Shown piece after piece: positions 33,707 to 43,338 of a stretch of DNA of 64,000 nt (position 1 is its first letter; each line of letters begins with the position of its first letter). The notes beneath the pieces were generated by a model. It did not search any database and was not told the DNA's origin. It saw only the letters and a program-made list of their open reading frames with translations. Origin of the DNA: Tritrichomonas musculus (taxonomy: Eukaryota > Parabasalia > Tritrichomonadida > Tritrichomonadidae). A program made the translations under genes and the position numbers. The stretch lies in assembly GCA_039105265.1 (NCBI GenBank), contig JAPFFF010000011.1, forward strand, positions 3,286,001 through 3,350,000, in the 5' to 3' direction.

Positions 33707-36700
33707 TCATTCGATGTTAGCACATTTAGCTTCAAGTGCTGCAAGTCTTGCCTCAAGAGTATCAATATATGCATCCTTCTGGTCTATCATTTCCTTCACT
33801 TCTACTTTAGTAATATAAGCAGTCATATCTATATCTTCTAATGGATGTTTTGTACTTGACTTATTTTCAAGCTCTTTGATTTTCTCGCACATGAATGCTA
33901 TTGTACCCTTTAAAGTATCGCGATATGTCTTTGCAATATTAATACATGTATCAAATGAAACCATCATCTTATCAGCATCCTTCATTGTTATTTCAAGTTC
34001 AGGTTCATCATCTGTTTCTTCATGATATGCCCATGCAAGAATCTTTTCTAATACATCTTCCTCTGCTAATGTCTCTGGGTTATCATTACGACGGAACCAA
34101 CTTGGAATATTAAATAATCCTATTCTATTTGCTACATATGCTTCTGCTGCTACTCCTGCTATAGCTGCTGCATCACCAGGATGATGTCTAACAAACTGCC
34201 ATTGACCATGTAAGAACCTTCTAGCAACATAACCTACTGCTCCCATAATAACTTGAGTAGTTGCACTTATAACACCATCTTGTTGGTACATTTCTATCAC
34301 TCCATTCACAATATTAATTACATGTAGTCTTCTTCTATCTATTGTAGCAACTACATTTCCATTATATAGTACTTGTGTTATTTCTTCACCAGTTGTTTCA
34401 TCTAATGTGTCATTAAAAGCTAAAAGATTACCATGAGAATAAATATTATCCATTAGTTCTCCTCTTTGTTCATCACTCATTTGTTCTATCATTCTTGCTG
34501 TTATTGCTGGTGTTGTTCCTGGTACTGTCCAAGTATCTGTTGTGGCAACAAGGTCATAATGCTGATATCTAACTCCATTTGCATTGACTTCTATCTGTGA
34601 ATTTATTCCAACAAATCGTACTTGACCTCCACTAATATTTGCTGTAGTTGGTGCTGAATAATCAATAGTAGCAACAATTGGATCAATAGTCTCTCCTCTA
34701 TGATCAATAATATTTATCCATGCTTCCATTGTTTGGTCATTCAAGTAAGGTTCTAATCCAATATCTCCATTTTGTACAAATGGTAAATTTAATCTGTCTT
34801 GCATAGATAATTGTTCAATATCTCTCGCTGTGTATGTTGTTCCTTCCCATTCTATTGACCAATTATTATCAGTAGCTCTATGTATTCTATCTGTCATCTC
34901 AATATCAGCTGGTCTTATTAGAGTCCTTCGTTGAAATACATTATTATGGATAATGAGTTGGTCATTATAAAACAAATCATACACATTAAACCACTCTCTT
35001 CCATGATATTGGATACGTAAGATATCAGGATGACTAGCAACTAATGCATTTCGTTCTGCTCTTGTCATATCTGCAATATCTTCTAAGGTATACTGGATTC
35101 CAGATATATTGATAACAGGAACTTGATTCCTAAGTGCAATCGTAGTTGAAGCTGTATTTGTCATTGTAGTCTGTGGTACAGTTATATCTGTTCGAATCTC
35201 ATCTGTTTCATCTGTAACAACCTGTGGCTGTACTTCTCTATGAGTTCTCTCTAATGATTGCTCAGTGGTTGTGATAGTATTTGTTGCATTATCAGTATCA
35301 TTATCAGTTATTGTAATCGAGGATGAATTAATATTTAATGTTTCAGTTCCATTTGTATCTGGTCTATTCCTAAAGAAGTGTAAGACATTCGAACCAAGTG
35401 TAGCAATAGCATTTCCTAACTGAGTCAGTGCATGTGTTGTCGAAAGGACAACCTGTGTAGCTGAGAATGTTGAAATAGCTCCAGCAACAGGATTTTGAAC
35501 AGTTGTTGTTATTGGTAAAAATCTTTCCATAGTCATCTTATCAGCCTTCAAATCAACATTCACCAAAAACTTACCTTGAAAGCCACTACCTCCATCACCT
35601 GGATAACCACCACCACCACCACCACCTCCTCCACCATTTCCTCCTGGACCTGCTGGGAAAGGTCTTGTTTGATATGTATTAATAGTTACAGAGTTATTGG
35701 ACATATTTAATGTTGAAAGGGCACTTGCAATACAAACTGTTGATGCTAAAATATTTAATATACTATTCGCAACTGCTACACCTTGTTTAATACTATCAGT
35801 ATATTCATTATACATGGCTTGAATTCTCATTTGTTCAACTAGATTATCAACTGTCTGTTTCAATAAAGCATAATCATAGGCTAATATATCTGTGATTCCA
35901 CCAACAACATTTAAATCTCGACGCATAGTCATGATATTATCAGCCCATATAATCTTTGATGAATAAATATTATAATCTGTCGATATGGTAGTGCATTTTC
36001 TTGGGTCTGGCTCTACTTCATAAAATTGTTGTTGAATAATTATATCGAATGGATTAACTTTCACATCAAAATCAAATAATTCTTTCTCTATATATATTCG
36101 AATGTTCTTATGATTAAATCCTTCAATGATTTTAATGGAATGCCTTTTTTCTCGATGATAATTAAATGATTCGAGACAAGGATTTGACCCATAGGTATGC
36201 ATAACACCTGAATTAATACAATGAGTAGGATGACAATCCCATTTTAATTCAGTTATATTTCCATTAATATTTAGGTCAGCATAAACATATAATCCATCAT
36301 CTGCATTTAATCCACTTGGTGCATCAACATACATTCTAGCTTGTTCATATTTATATCCATCTTGAGTAAAAGTACCTGAACCACTTGAATCAAAAGTTGC
36401 AGTTATTCCTTCACTTAATATGGTTCCATCTTTCTTAACAACCCTCCAATTGGTAAGATAATCTTTCAAGATATGAGCATAATTATCATCATCTGTTAAA
36501 TCTTCCTTTATTGTTCCTTTTATCCATCTACCAATTCTTTCGTTATGTTTGATTGTTAAAGCAGGCGCACCGTCATTTGTGTTCATGTATGATATCTTTT
36601 CTGTACACATGTTTTGACAATTATTTCCTGTCCAATTTTTACCATCCCATGTTAATTCCCAGTTATGACCAAATAGATAGTCTTTGAATCTAAATACTAA

Positions 36701-38014
36701 ATTTAGTGGTATGTCATAATCTTTATCTATATCCCATCTCATACAATAATAATTGGATTCTTCATACGTCTTAGATGGTCTATATAAATATAACTGGTCT
36801 GATTCCTTCAAGGTAAAATACTTGGAGTCAGTTGTTGTTGTACCTCCACTTGGAATAGAATCACATATTATTTTCCCATTTACTTTTAAGTCACCCTTTA
36901 TAATATATTTACCAAGTACTGGATTCTTCTCATCTATCTCATTAGGATTATTAATAACAGGGATACCCATACAGTCTAAAATTTTATCCCAAGCTTCAGT
37001 ACTTGTAATTTGGTCTGGTATTGCTATTGCTCCGCTATTGCTTTTATCTTCTAATGATAATGATAATGGGCTTATCTCATTACATTGATAAACATAACTA
37101 TTATAATCATCATTCCATACTAATTCGCCGATTCCTTGTAAAAAATGTTCTTGATAATGCCTTACTGCAATATCTCCAATATCTCGATTTGTCCTCCAAT
37201 CTCTGTCATATAGCATGTCACTAACATTGTTTCTTATGGCTACCCATTCCCTATGGTCTATGTCCCAAACAAAATTGGCAGGTGCTTGTAAGCTAACATC
37301 TCGCCTCCAATCATTATTATCATTTGGATGTGATCTTGGCATATTAGCTATTGTCATTGAATTAACCCAACGACCTGACTCAAGAGACCAAACATAAGTT
37401 GGTCTTAACACTGCATTCCTATTTTGTTCAGGAACAATATTAATAACAGGTCCCGGTTGTTCTGGTACAACAATACTTTCTTCTGGTGGATAATATTCCC
37501 ATTGTCCTCTATCAGGATTATAAATCATTTCTCCTTCCCAATGAATATTATGTTGTACTATTGTTTGTGCTATTTCATTTCCCTTTGGGTTAATTCTCCA
37601 TCCAGCTGGTACATCTTCTTCATGTGGCGCTATTGCTATCCATTCCCTATGTCCAACATCCCAGACAAAATTCCAAGGAGCTCCAAATGCAGAATTAGTC
37701 CTCCATCCAAATTGATTTGGTATATTATAAACTGCAAAACTCGTCCACATGCGAAATACTGTACACCAAACATATGAATCATTAAATAAGGATTCTCGTT
37801 GACGTGTTGGTTGTTCTGTTTGTATTCCTATTGACTGGTATTGTCTATTCATCTCATCTAAACCATTATCATATATCTCATAATCAAACATCTCTTGTGT
37901 AAATGACTCTACTTCATTTTGGAACCTGAGAGATGCAACATTATTTCCTAGGTTCGCAATATTATGTAATAAATAACCTGATAATTGATTTACAGCTTGT
38001 AGACCTACATTCAT
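33707..38014 (-). CDS. Maverick giant protein, fibre-like (longer paralogue)
   Basis: 1435 aa, the largest gene of the element. N-terminal ~320 residues contain a tandem duplication marked by tryptophans (APWNFVWDVGHREWIAI and APANFVWDIDHREWVAI). The middle carries the domain shared with the 970-aa neighbour (KESDQLYLYRPS, LTWDGKNWTGNN, ADNIMTMRRDLNVV). A glycine-rich collagen-like linker (~residues 790-815) follows a hydrophobic segment, then a Thr/Asn-rich beta region, and the last 100 residues form a coiled coil. An SIGIQTE motif lies at 61-67. No known enzyme motif. Best guess is a structural, possibly host-contact protein; unproven. Confidence 0.7.
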   Translation of the reverse strand: MNVGLQAVNQLSGYLLHNIANLGNNVASLRFQNEVESFTQEMFDYEIYDNGLDEMNRQYQSIGIQTEQPTRQRESLFNDSYVWCTVFRMWTSFAVYNIPNQFGWRTNSAFGAPWNFVWDVGHREWIAIAPHEEDVPAGWRINPKGNEIAQTIVQHNIHWEGEMIYNPDRGQWEYYPPEESIVVPEQPGPVINIVPEQNRNAVLRPTYVWSLESGRWVNSMTIANMPRSHPNDNNDWRRDVSLQAPANFVWDIDHREWVAIRNNVSDMLYDRDWRTNRDIGDIAVRHYQEHFLQGIGELVWNDDYNSYVYQCNEISPLSLSLEDKSNSGAIAIPDQITSTEAWDKILDCMGIPVINNPNEIDEKNPVLGKYIIKGDLKVNGKIICDSIPSGGTTTTDSKYFTLKESDQLYLYRPSKTYEESNYYCMRWDIDKDYDIPLNLVFRFKDYLFGHNWELTWDGKNWTGNNCQNMCTEKISYMNTNDGAPALTIKHNERIGRWIKGTIKEDLTDDDNYAHILKDYLTNWRVVKKDGTILSEGITATFDSSGSGTFTQDGYKYEQARMYVDAPSGLNADDGLYVYADLNINGNITELKWDCHPTHCINSGVMHTYGSNPCLESFNYHREKRHSIKIIEGFNHKNIRIYIEKELFDFDVKVNPFDIIIQQQFYEVEPDPRKCTTISTDYNIYSSKIIWADNIMTMRRDLNVVGGITDILAYDYALLKQTVDNLVEQMRIQAMYNEYTDSIKQGVAVANSILNILASTVCIASALSTLNMSNNSVTINTYQTRPFPAGPGGNGGGGGGGGGGYPGDGGSGFQGKFLVNVDLKADKMTMERFLPITTTVQNPVAGAISTFSATQVVLSTTHALTQLGNAIATLGSNVLHFFRNRPDTNGTETLNINSSSITITDNDTDNATNTITTTEQSLERTHREVQPQVVTDETDEIRTDITVPQTTMTNTASTTIALRNQVPVINISGIQYTLEDIADMTRAERNALVASHPDILRIQYHGREWFNVYDLFYNDQLIIHNNVFQRRTLIRPADIEMTDRIHRATDNNWSIEWEGTTYTARDIEQLSMQDRLNLPFVQNGDIGLEPYLNDQTMEAWINIIDHRGETIDPIVATIDYSAPTTANISGGQVRFVGINSQIEVNANGVRYQHYDLVATTDTWTVPGTTPAITARMIEQMSDEQRGELMDNIYSHGNLLAFNDTLDETTGEEITQVLYNGNVVATIDRRRLHVINIVNGVIEMYQQDGVISATTQVIMGAVGYVARRFLHGQWQFVRHHPGDAAAIAGVAAEAYVANRIGLFNIPSWFRRNDNPETLAEEDVLEKILAWAYHEETDDEPELEITMKDADKMMVSFDTCINIAKTYRDTLKGTIAFMCEKIKELENKSSTKHPLEDIDMTAYITKVEVKEMIDQKDAYIDTLEARLAALEAKCANIE

Positions 38015-38022
38015 ATATTGAA

Positions 38023-39234
38023 TTAGGTTTGTTTATCACCGCCTTCATTATCACCACCTTCATTACCTCCTTGATTATCATCCTCTTCTTCACCATTACC
38101 TTCATTACCTCCTTGGTTACCTCCTTGATTATCGTGTTTGCAATTACAAGACTTGATTGTTACAACATAATCAAATAAAGCATTATGTGAATTCACTATA
38201 TCTTTAATAATCTCGAATACTAAATTTAAACATTGTCCTAACGTTATATTTAAATAGTCTTGTCCACCAGGTGGTACAACATCCACTTTCATTCCATTAG
38301 CATTTCGATGTGTATAATAGTATGTAATACCTGAATGTAATATTACATTATACAAATAAAGACCTAACATAGCTTTTGCATATTGGTCTTTATTTTTATT
38401 ATTATCTTTTAGATTTTGGGTATATGTCTCAAAAAACTCACGAGGACTTTTAACTTCAACTATTTGGTCTGCTTCAATAAGGTCTGTACAACCTTTATAT
38501 TTATATCCAACTTTTTTCAGCGATTGTTCTTGAAGTGAATAATGATATTGAATTATTCCTGAAATAAATTTTTCCCATGTCTTTTCATTGAAGGTTTCAT
38601 ATAAGATTCTTTTTGTAATTTGGGTGGTCTTATCATTCTCTATCATGCTTATCATCATATCAGCCAAATTATGATATGTCTTATAATAAACACCATCTGG
38701 AGTAGGAGTTGGTATAGACTTTGGATATTGAAGATAATGAACAGCTTTGCTTTGCCCTGTTTGTTCATCAAATGCAATTTGTTCATATCCATCTGCTGCA
38801 CACATCAATTCGGTATACATCTCATGAATAGCCTCACATGTTTTCGATTCTTCTTCAATAAATTCATTAAATGTATTAACACAAAGTTCATCTTTTATCA
38901 ACTCCTTATGTGACTCTGCTTTTTCAGGTAGTGAGTCTTCTAATTGGGGTGTCTGTTCAGGTCCTTTAAATACGTATTTTAAATAATTGGCAAATTTATT
39001 TGTAATAGGTACATTGCCGAAACCATCAAGCTTTCCTCCATTTTCGATATGATTACCAACTACTCTTTCATCTACTTCAGCCTTATTATATAAGCAACTA
39101 AATTTTGGGTAATCATCTGGGTCCTCATTTCTTATAATATCAATATTACCTTCATCATTAACACTTATCTCTATATTTTTGTCTTTGAGCTTTTCAGCCT
39201 CACTTGATTGCAAAGAATAAAGTTTAATTGACAT
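38023..39234 (-). CDS. Maverick protein of unknown function, possible PD-(D/E)XK nuclease
   Basis: 403 aa. The central part has CTDLIEADQIVEVKSPREFF (~residues 253-272), where D-x(n)-EVK is compatible with a PD-(D/E)XK nuclease core, followed by a helix QYAKAMLGLYLYNVIL as in that fold. This is a motif-level guess. The C-terminal ~35 residues are Gly/Asn/Glu-rich low complexity (GGNQGGNEGNGEEE). Its start codon is only 3 bp from that of the opposite gene at 39238. Confidence 0.65.
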   Translation of the reverse strand: MSIKLYSLQSSEAEKLKDKNIEISVNDEGNIDIIRNEDPDDYPKFSCLYNKAEVDERVVGNHIENGGKLDGFGNVPITNKFANYLKYVFKGPEQTPQLEDSLPEKAESHKELIKDELCVNTFNEFIEEESKTCEAIHEMYTELMCAADGYEQIAFDEQTGQSKAVHYLQYPKSIPTPTPDGVYYKTYHNLADMMISMIENDKTTQITKRILYETFNEKTWEKFISGIIQYHYSLQEQSLKKVGYKYKGCTDLIEADQIVEVKSPREFFETYTQNLKDNNKNKDQYAKAMLGLYLYNVILHSGITYYYTHRNANGMKVDVVPPGGQDYLNITLGQCLNLVFEIIKDIVNSHNALFDYVVTIKSCNCKHDNQGGNQGGNEGNGEEEDDNQGGNEGGDNEGGDKQT

Positions 39235-39237
39235 TTT

Positions 39238-39987
39238 ATGAATTATAAAATGTTAGTATCAGTACAGAGTACAAATGCTGATGAATATAATAAGGTATCT
39301 ATCAATTTGGATATACCATGGAAGTGTAAATATATTAAATATTTTGTATCTTCAATTAATACAATAAGTAATATTATGTTGAGTACGAAAGATGATTATA
39401 TAGAGTTTACATATAACAGTATTCCATTCAAGCTTAAATTCGAAGATAGATATAATTATACCATCAAGCAAATAGAAGCAGTTTTAAATCCACTTGCGGA
39501 GGTATCTTTTAAATATAATGATACTACTCGTACATTTACAATAAAGACACAAACACCGTTAACGATAACCTCTATTTCCCATAGGGCTGCGCTATTAACT
39601 GGTTTATATAATACTTCATTGCCTATTGTGTTACCATCAAATGCAACATATAATATTAAAGACATCCCAATATTAAATCATACTAAGTTGTATCTAGTAT
39701 CACTACAAGGTAATGCCATATACTCGAATATAGGTGAACAACAATATACACCTTCTGTCATTGGTAGTATCAATACATTCACTTTAGATAATAAACCACT
39801 TATATATGATTTCGAAACTGAAAGTAAACCATTAAAAATAAAAACATATACAGATTCATTAAAGTTTTTAGAATTAAGTTTAGTAGATTTTCAATATCAG
39901 CCAATATTGTTAAAAAGTCCTTTGTTCATAACTATCAAAATTAAACCATCTAACTCGACTGATGTCAATGATGTTTTAACTACGTAA
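39238..39987 (+). CDS. Maverick probable jelly-roll minor capsid (penton-like) protein
   Basis: 249 aa, beta-rich throughout. The ending SLVDFQYQPILLKSPLFITIKIKP resembles the last strands of single-jelly-roll penton proteins of Polintons and related viruses, and the length fits. It is one of four rightward genes. An alternative start is the next Met (39250, MLVSVQS). The stop overlaps the end of the converging PolB gene by 8 bp. Assignment as penton is inference; the 333-aa protein at 52817 is a rival candidate. Confidence 0.6.
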   Translation: MNYKMLVSVQSTNADEYNKVSINLDIPWKCKYIKYFVSSINTISNIMLSTKDDYIEFTYNSIPFKLKFEDRYNYTIKQIEAVLNPLAEVSFKYNDTTRTFTIKTQTPLTITSISHRAALLTGLYNTSLPIVLPSNATYNIKDIPILNHTKLYLVSLQGNAIYSNIGEQQYTPSVIGSINTFTLDNKPLIYDFETESKPLKIKTYTDSLKFLELSLVDFQYQPILLKSPLFITIKIKPSNSTDVNDVLTT

Positions 39988-42900
39988 ACCTAAGAGTACG
40001 TGCAAATTTGGGTAAGTTGGTTTGTTGAAATGTCTTTGACTTCCTGAATGCATTCGAACCATCCAACAAATCAAATGTCATACTTTCTCCTTCATGCATT
40101 CTTTCAAAAAGCTCTTCAACTGAGATACCCATCCTTTTGCACTTGTTGAGAATAACTTGTTTTGGAATTCCTTTGAGTCTAATATGATATCCTTCATTTC
40201 CTTGTTCATCAACCAAGATATCGAGGTAGCTCTTTTTACCAAGTGCAATGAGTTTTCTTGAGTGTATTTCTCCTTGACTACCTTCGAACTCATCAAAGTC
40301 ATTATGAAACTGACACATATTTTTTCCAATAAGAGGTTGATGATACTTGAACTGAAATAAGTCAGCTATCCTTGGTACATCTTTTTCAAGTACATGCATA
40401 CTATCAGTATCTTGATAAAAGATAGGTATACCTGCTTGCTCAGCTGTAGCCATAACCCTGTTCATTAAGTGCTTACTCCAAGAGAGAACGCTTGCACCAA
40501 ATTGAGGTAGGTTGAAATGGTCATTAATTGGTTTCAACTTCTTGACATAGCACTTATCAATATTAACATCTTCAACAACCTCCTTGACAAAGTTGTAGTT
40601 CCGCCAGAGATACTTGTATAGTTGGCTTTTTGGTACTGTCTTTGTTTCAGTCTTTGTTGCTTTCAATATTGACTTGCCATATATGGAGTTGAGGAGGAGC
40701 TTTATTGTTTGTTCAAGAGGGTTCTTTTGCTTTTTATAACTTGCCCTGAGATTAAAGAGCTTCTCAATGAACTCATTGATTTTCTTGTTAAATCCTTCAT
40801 CAAAGTAATAGCCACGTATTAACTCATATTCAACATCATAAAATTCGAACAAGTCCATAAGACCTACTTTATCGATATAATAATGGTCAACAAGGAAATT
40901 GCCGAATATTTTACTACCTGCTTCATTCCTTGTAAATACTTGTCCAAATTTATATGGCTCTTTTGATTTACATTCGAGTTTCTTGATGTTGACTTCGATA
41001 AAGAATGTATCATATTGCATAAGTTGTTCATGGGTAGTACCTTGTGGTATTACTTTAGGTCTTCCTTTTGGTATACCATCCATGACATACATTGCAGATG
41101 GATATAAGCTAACTGCATCAAAGTCTTGTATCCTTCCTTCGATGTATTGCTTTTCATTACCTGCTGTCATTGTTCGTCCACCTGAAACACATCGTTGAAT
41201 GAAGTCTTGACACTTACCTGATAATTCATAACATCCATCAAAACAACCATATTTTTTTGCAAAGCAATATCCAATAGCACTGATAGATATAAAATCATGA
41301 ACACCATACATATCTGTCTTTGTTTCTTTAAAGACTTCTCCGAGGTCTCTATTAAATTTTTCCATTCCCTTCATCAAAACAATACAATCCTTGAAACAAT
41401 AGAAGATGGCATATTTAATGATGTCGATTTTGCCATCATTATAACAATTTGCTATTTTTGCATTTTCGATAATCTGCTTGCAGTTTGCATCAAGTTGTTC
41501 TTTCGATAACTTGTCTTGGTTTTCATCGATGTATTGCTGTTGGAACTCAATAGCATCAACAATTCTTCTTTGTATGTTCTCTTGTGTATATAGCTTATAT
41601 GCCATGACTTCCTTGTGAACATTGAGGTTGAACATTGTAGCAAATTTACTTAATGCTTGAGGTATTATACTATATGAGTTCCTGAATGTTAATCTCTTTT
41701 TGACTTTCCTTGTACCTTCTTCGAATAATGTCATGATGATTTGAAGTACAGTACCACTTCGTTCTGTTATCTGTGTATCCCATCCAGGTGTGTTAATGAA
41801 AAAGCATGCATCATACTTGAGGTTGTGAAAATATGTTAATGAACCACTCCATAAATAATTCAAGAGCTTCTGTCCACAATCTTCACCTTGAATAGATATT
41901 TTATGTATGTTGGCACCATCTCGAAAGATAGTACAATTGAGATATGGTATATGTGGACTGACTGTAGAGTTTGTTTCGAAGTCGCTATAATAAATCCTTG
42001 ACCATGTATTTTGTTTCTTCTTGTTATTATCAATGAGTCTTGTACATTGTTCTGCATTATATTCGAGACTTACATAGTCATTAACATGCTCATATTCAGT
42101 TGTGTTGATAATATCCATTTCGCATGCTTTGATTTCTTCAAATAGATGTAACTCAAACATCTTTTGGAAAAAGGTTATTGGTTTGATTCCTTCAGAATTA
42201 TATTCTTTGACAGTCTTTCTGTTACTATGTAATTTATATATCATACATCTTTTTTCAAAAGGCATATATGCAAATGTTCTATCAAGTTCTTCATAGTGTT
42301 GAAGATAGAATAATGTACAAGGTATGTTCTTATTGAGCATATAATGGTCTTTGAACAATATCAGTTTAACTTCTCTTTTAAAATCAACAGACCATTTTTT
42401 CTTTCTGGTGTTGATTCTTGTTTCATACTTGTATTTATCAGGTTGTTCAACAACTCTAATGATACTAAAATTGCACTTGAACTTTTTAGCTACTTCTTCT
42501 ATCTTGTTATTGGGTATGGTTCTTGTTTGAACAAAAAATCGTAAGTCATCTATTTCATCATCAGTGAACACACCGGATTGTATACAAGCATATACAAAAC
42601 AATTATCTCTGTAGTTCTCTTTCCTTACCTCATGAAAGATTTGGTATGTAGATAAGTCTATAGGTGATAGATTGATGTATGGGAAAAAACTACCTTCTGG
42701 TGTATTTCGATAGTCTTCATCAATTTCAACTTCATCATCATAGATTTCATGAGTATCCATATCTTGCATCTTGGTTCTAAAATGAACACCATCATTTGTT
42801 TTGTTCATGTCAATAAATTGTACCTCATATCGAACTGGAATGAACATGTTTGAGATATATGGATTAGTGTCTGACTGGTCTTCACTTAAATCAAGTTCTC

Positions 42901-43264
42901 CTGTTATATGACCTAATGTACTTTCGATGTTGTGCTTATCACTGAGTGTGAAGTACTTATAAGTTCCATCAAGTGCAATTGCTTTAACAATAGGTCTTCC
43001 AACATTTTTCTTTTTATGTATCTGTCGTAGTGCTTCCGTAAATGCGTACCTCTTATCTTCATCTTGATTGATGTCTGTAGCAAAACCAATACCTTGTCCT
43101 GCAGGAATCATGAGCTTCCTCATTTCTTCTTTAAATTTGTCTTTCTTTTGGTATTGTTTTGCACGTCGATTATATTCACGACGAAACTGTGATTTTGTAT
43201 CAGCATAGACATCTCCAATAGCATCTAAAAAATTATCTTCAATGTCCTTGTTCATGTTTAACAT
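39980..43264 (-). CDS. Maverick family B DNA polymerase (protein-primed type)
   Basis: About 1094 aa from the first ATG (43264); the next Met is at 43255. Exonuclease motifs: DFET in YYSDFETNSTV and the HNLKYDACFF segment. Polymerase motifs: A, DFDAVSLYPSAMY; B, LLLNSIYGKSILK; C, YQDTDSMHV. The size and the insertion-rich palm match protein-primed PolB of Mavericks, which replicates the element from its ends. The N-terminal ~350 residues are Maverick-specific and include an OTU-like 'DNCFVYACIQSG' segment that may be a separate domain. A TCACTTTTATTTT leader lies directly upstream. Confidence 0.95.
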   Translation of the reverse strand: MLNMNKDIEDNFLDAIGDVYADTKSQFRREYNRRAKQYQKKDKFKEEMRKLMIPAGQGIGFATDINQDEDKRYAFTEALRQIHKKKNVGRPIVKAIALDGTYKYFTLSDKHNIESTLGHITGELDLSEDQSDTNPYISNMFIPVRYEVQFIDMNKTNDGVHFRTKMQDMDTHEIYDDEVEIDEDYRNTPEGSFFPYINLSPIDLSTYQIFHEVRKENYRDNCFVYACIQSGVFTDDEIDDLRFFVQTRTIPNNKIEEVAKKFKCNFSIIRVVEQPDKYKYETRINTRKKKWSVDFKREVKLILFKDHYMLNKNIPCTLFYLQHYEELDRTFAYMPFEKRCMIYKLHSNRKTVKEYNSEGIKPITFFQKMFELHLFEEIKACEMDIINTTEYEHVNDYVSLEYNAEQCTRLIDNNKKKQNTWSRIYYSDFETNSTVSPHIPYLNCTIFRDGANIHKISIQGEDCGQKLLNYLWSGSLTYFHNLKYDACFFINTPGWDTQITERSGTVLQIIMTLFEEGTRKVKKRLTFRNSYSIIPQALSKFATMFNLNVHKEVMAYKLYTQENIQRRIVDAIEFQQQYIDENQDKLSKEQLDANCKQIIENAKIANCYNDGKIDIIKYAIFYCFKDCIVLMKGMEKFNRDLGEVFKETKTDMYGVHDFISISAIGYCFAKKYGCFDGCYELSGKCQDFIQRCVSGGRTMTAGNEKQYIEGRIQDFDAVSLYPSAMYVMDGIPKGRPKVIPQGTTHEQLMQYDTFFIEVNIKKLECKSKEPYKFGQVFTRNEAGSKIFGNFLVDHYYIDKVGLMDLFEFYDVEYELIRGYYFDEGFNKKINEFIEKLFNLRASYKKQKNPLEQTIKLLLNSIYGKSILKATKTETKTVPKSQLYKYLWRNYNFVKEVVEDVNIDKCYVKKLKPINDHFNLPQFGASVLSWSKHLMNRVMATAEQAGIPIFYQDTDSMHVLEKDVPRIADLFQFKYHQPLIGKNMCQFHNDFDEFEGSQGEIHSRKLIALGKKSYLDILVDEQGNEGYHIRLKGIPKQVILNKCKRMGISVEELFERMHEGESMTFDLLDGSNAFRKSKTFQQTNLPKFARTLRFT

Positions 43265-43338
43265 AAAATAAAAGTGAAACGATAAAAATAAAAACAAAGA
43301 AAAAGTTAAAAAAATTATTTTTTTAGTTATGACCTATC

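Noticed and set aside
33688-33774. N-terminal extension of the 970-aa Maverick protein
   Set aside because: It overlaps the upstream gene's end; the ATG at 33687 follows the common leader.
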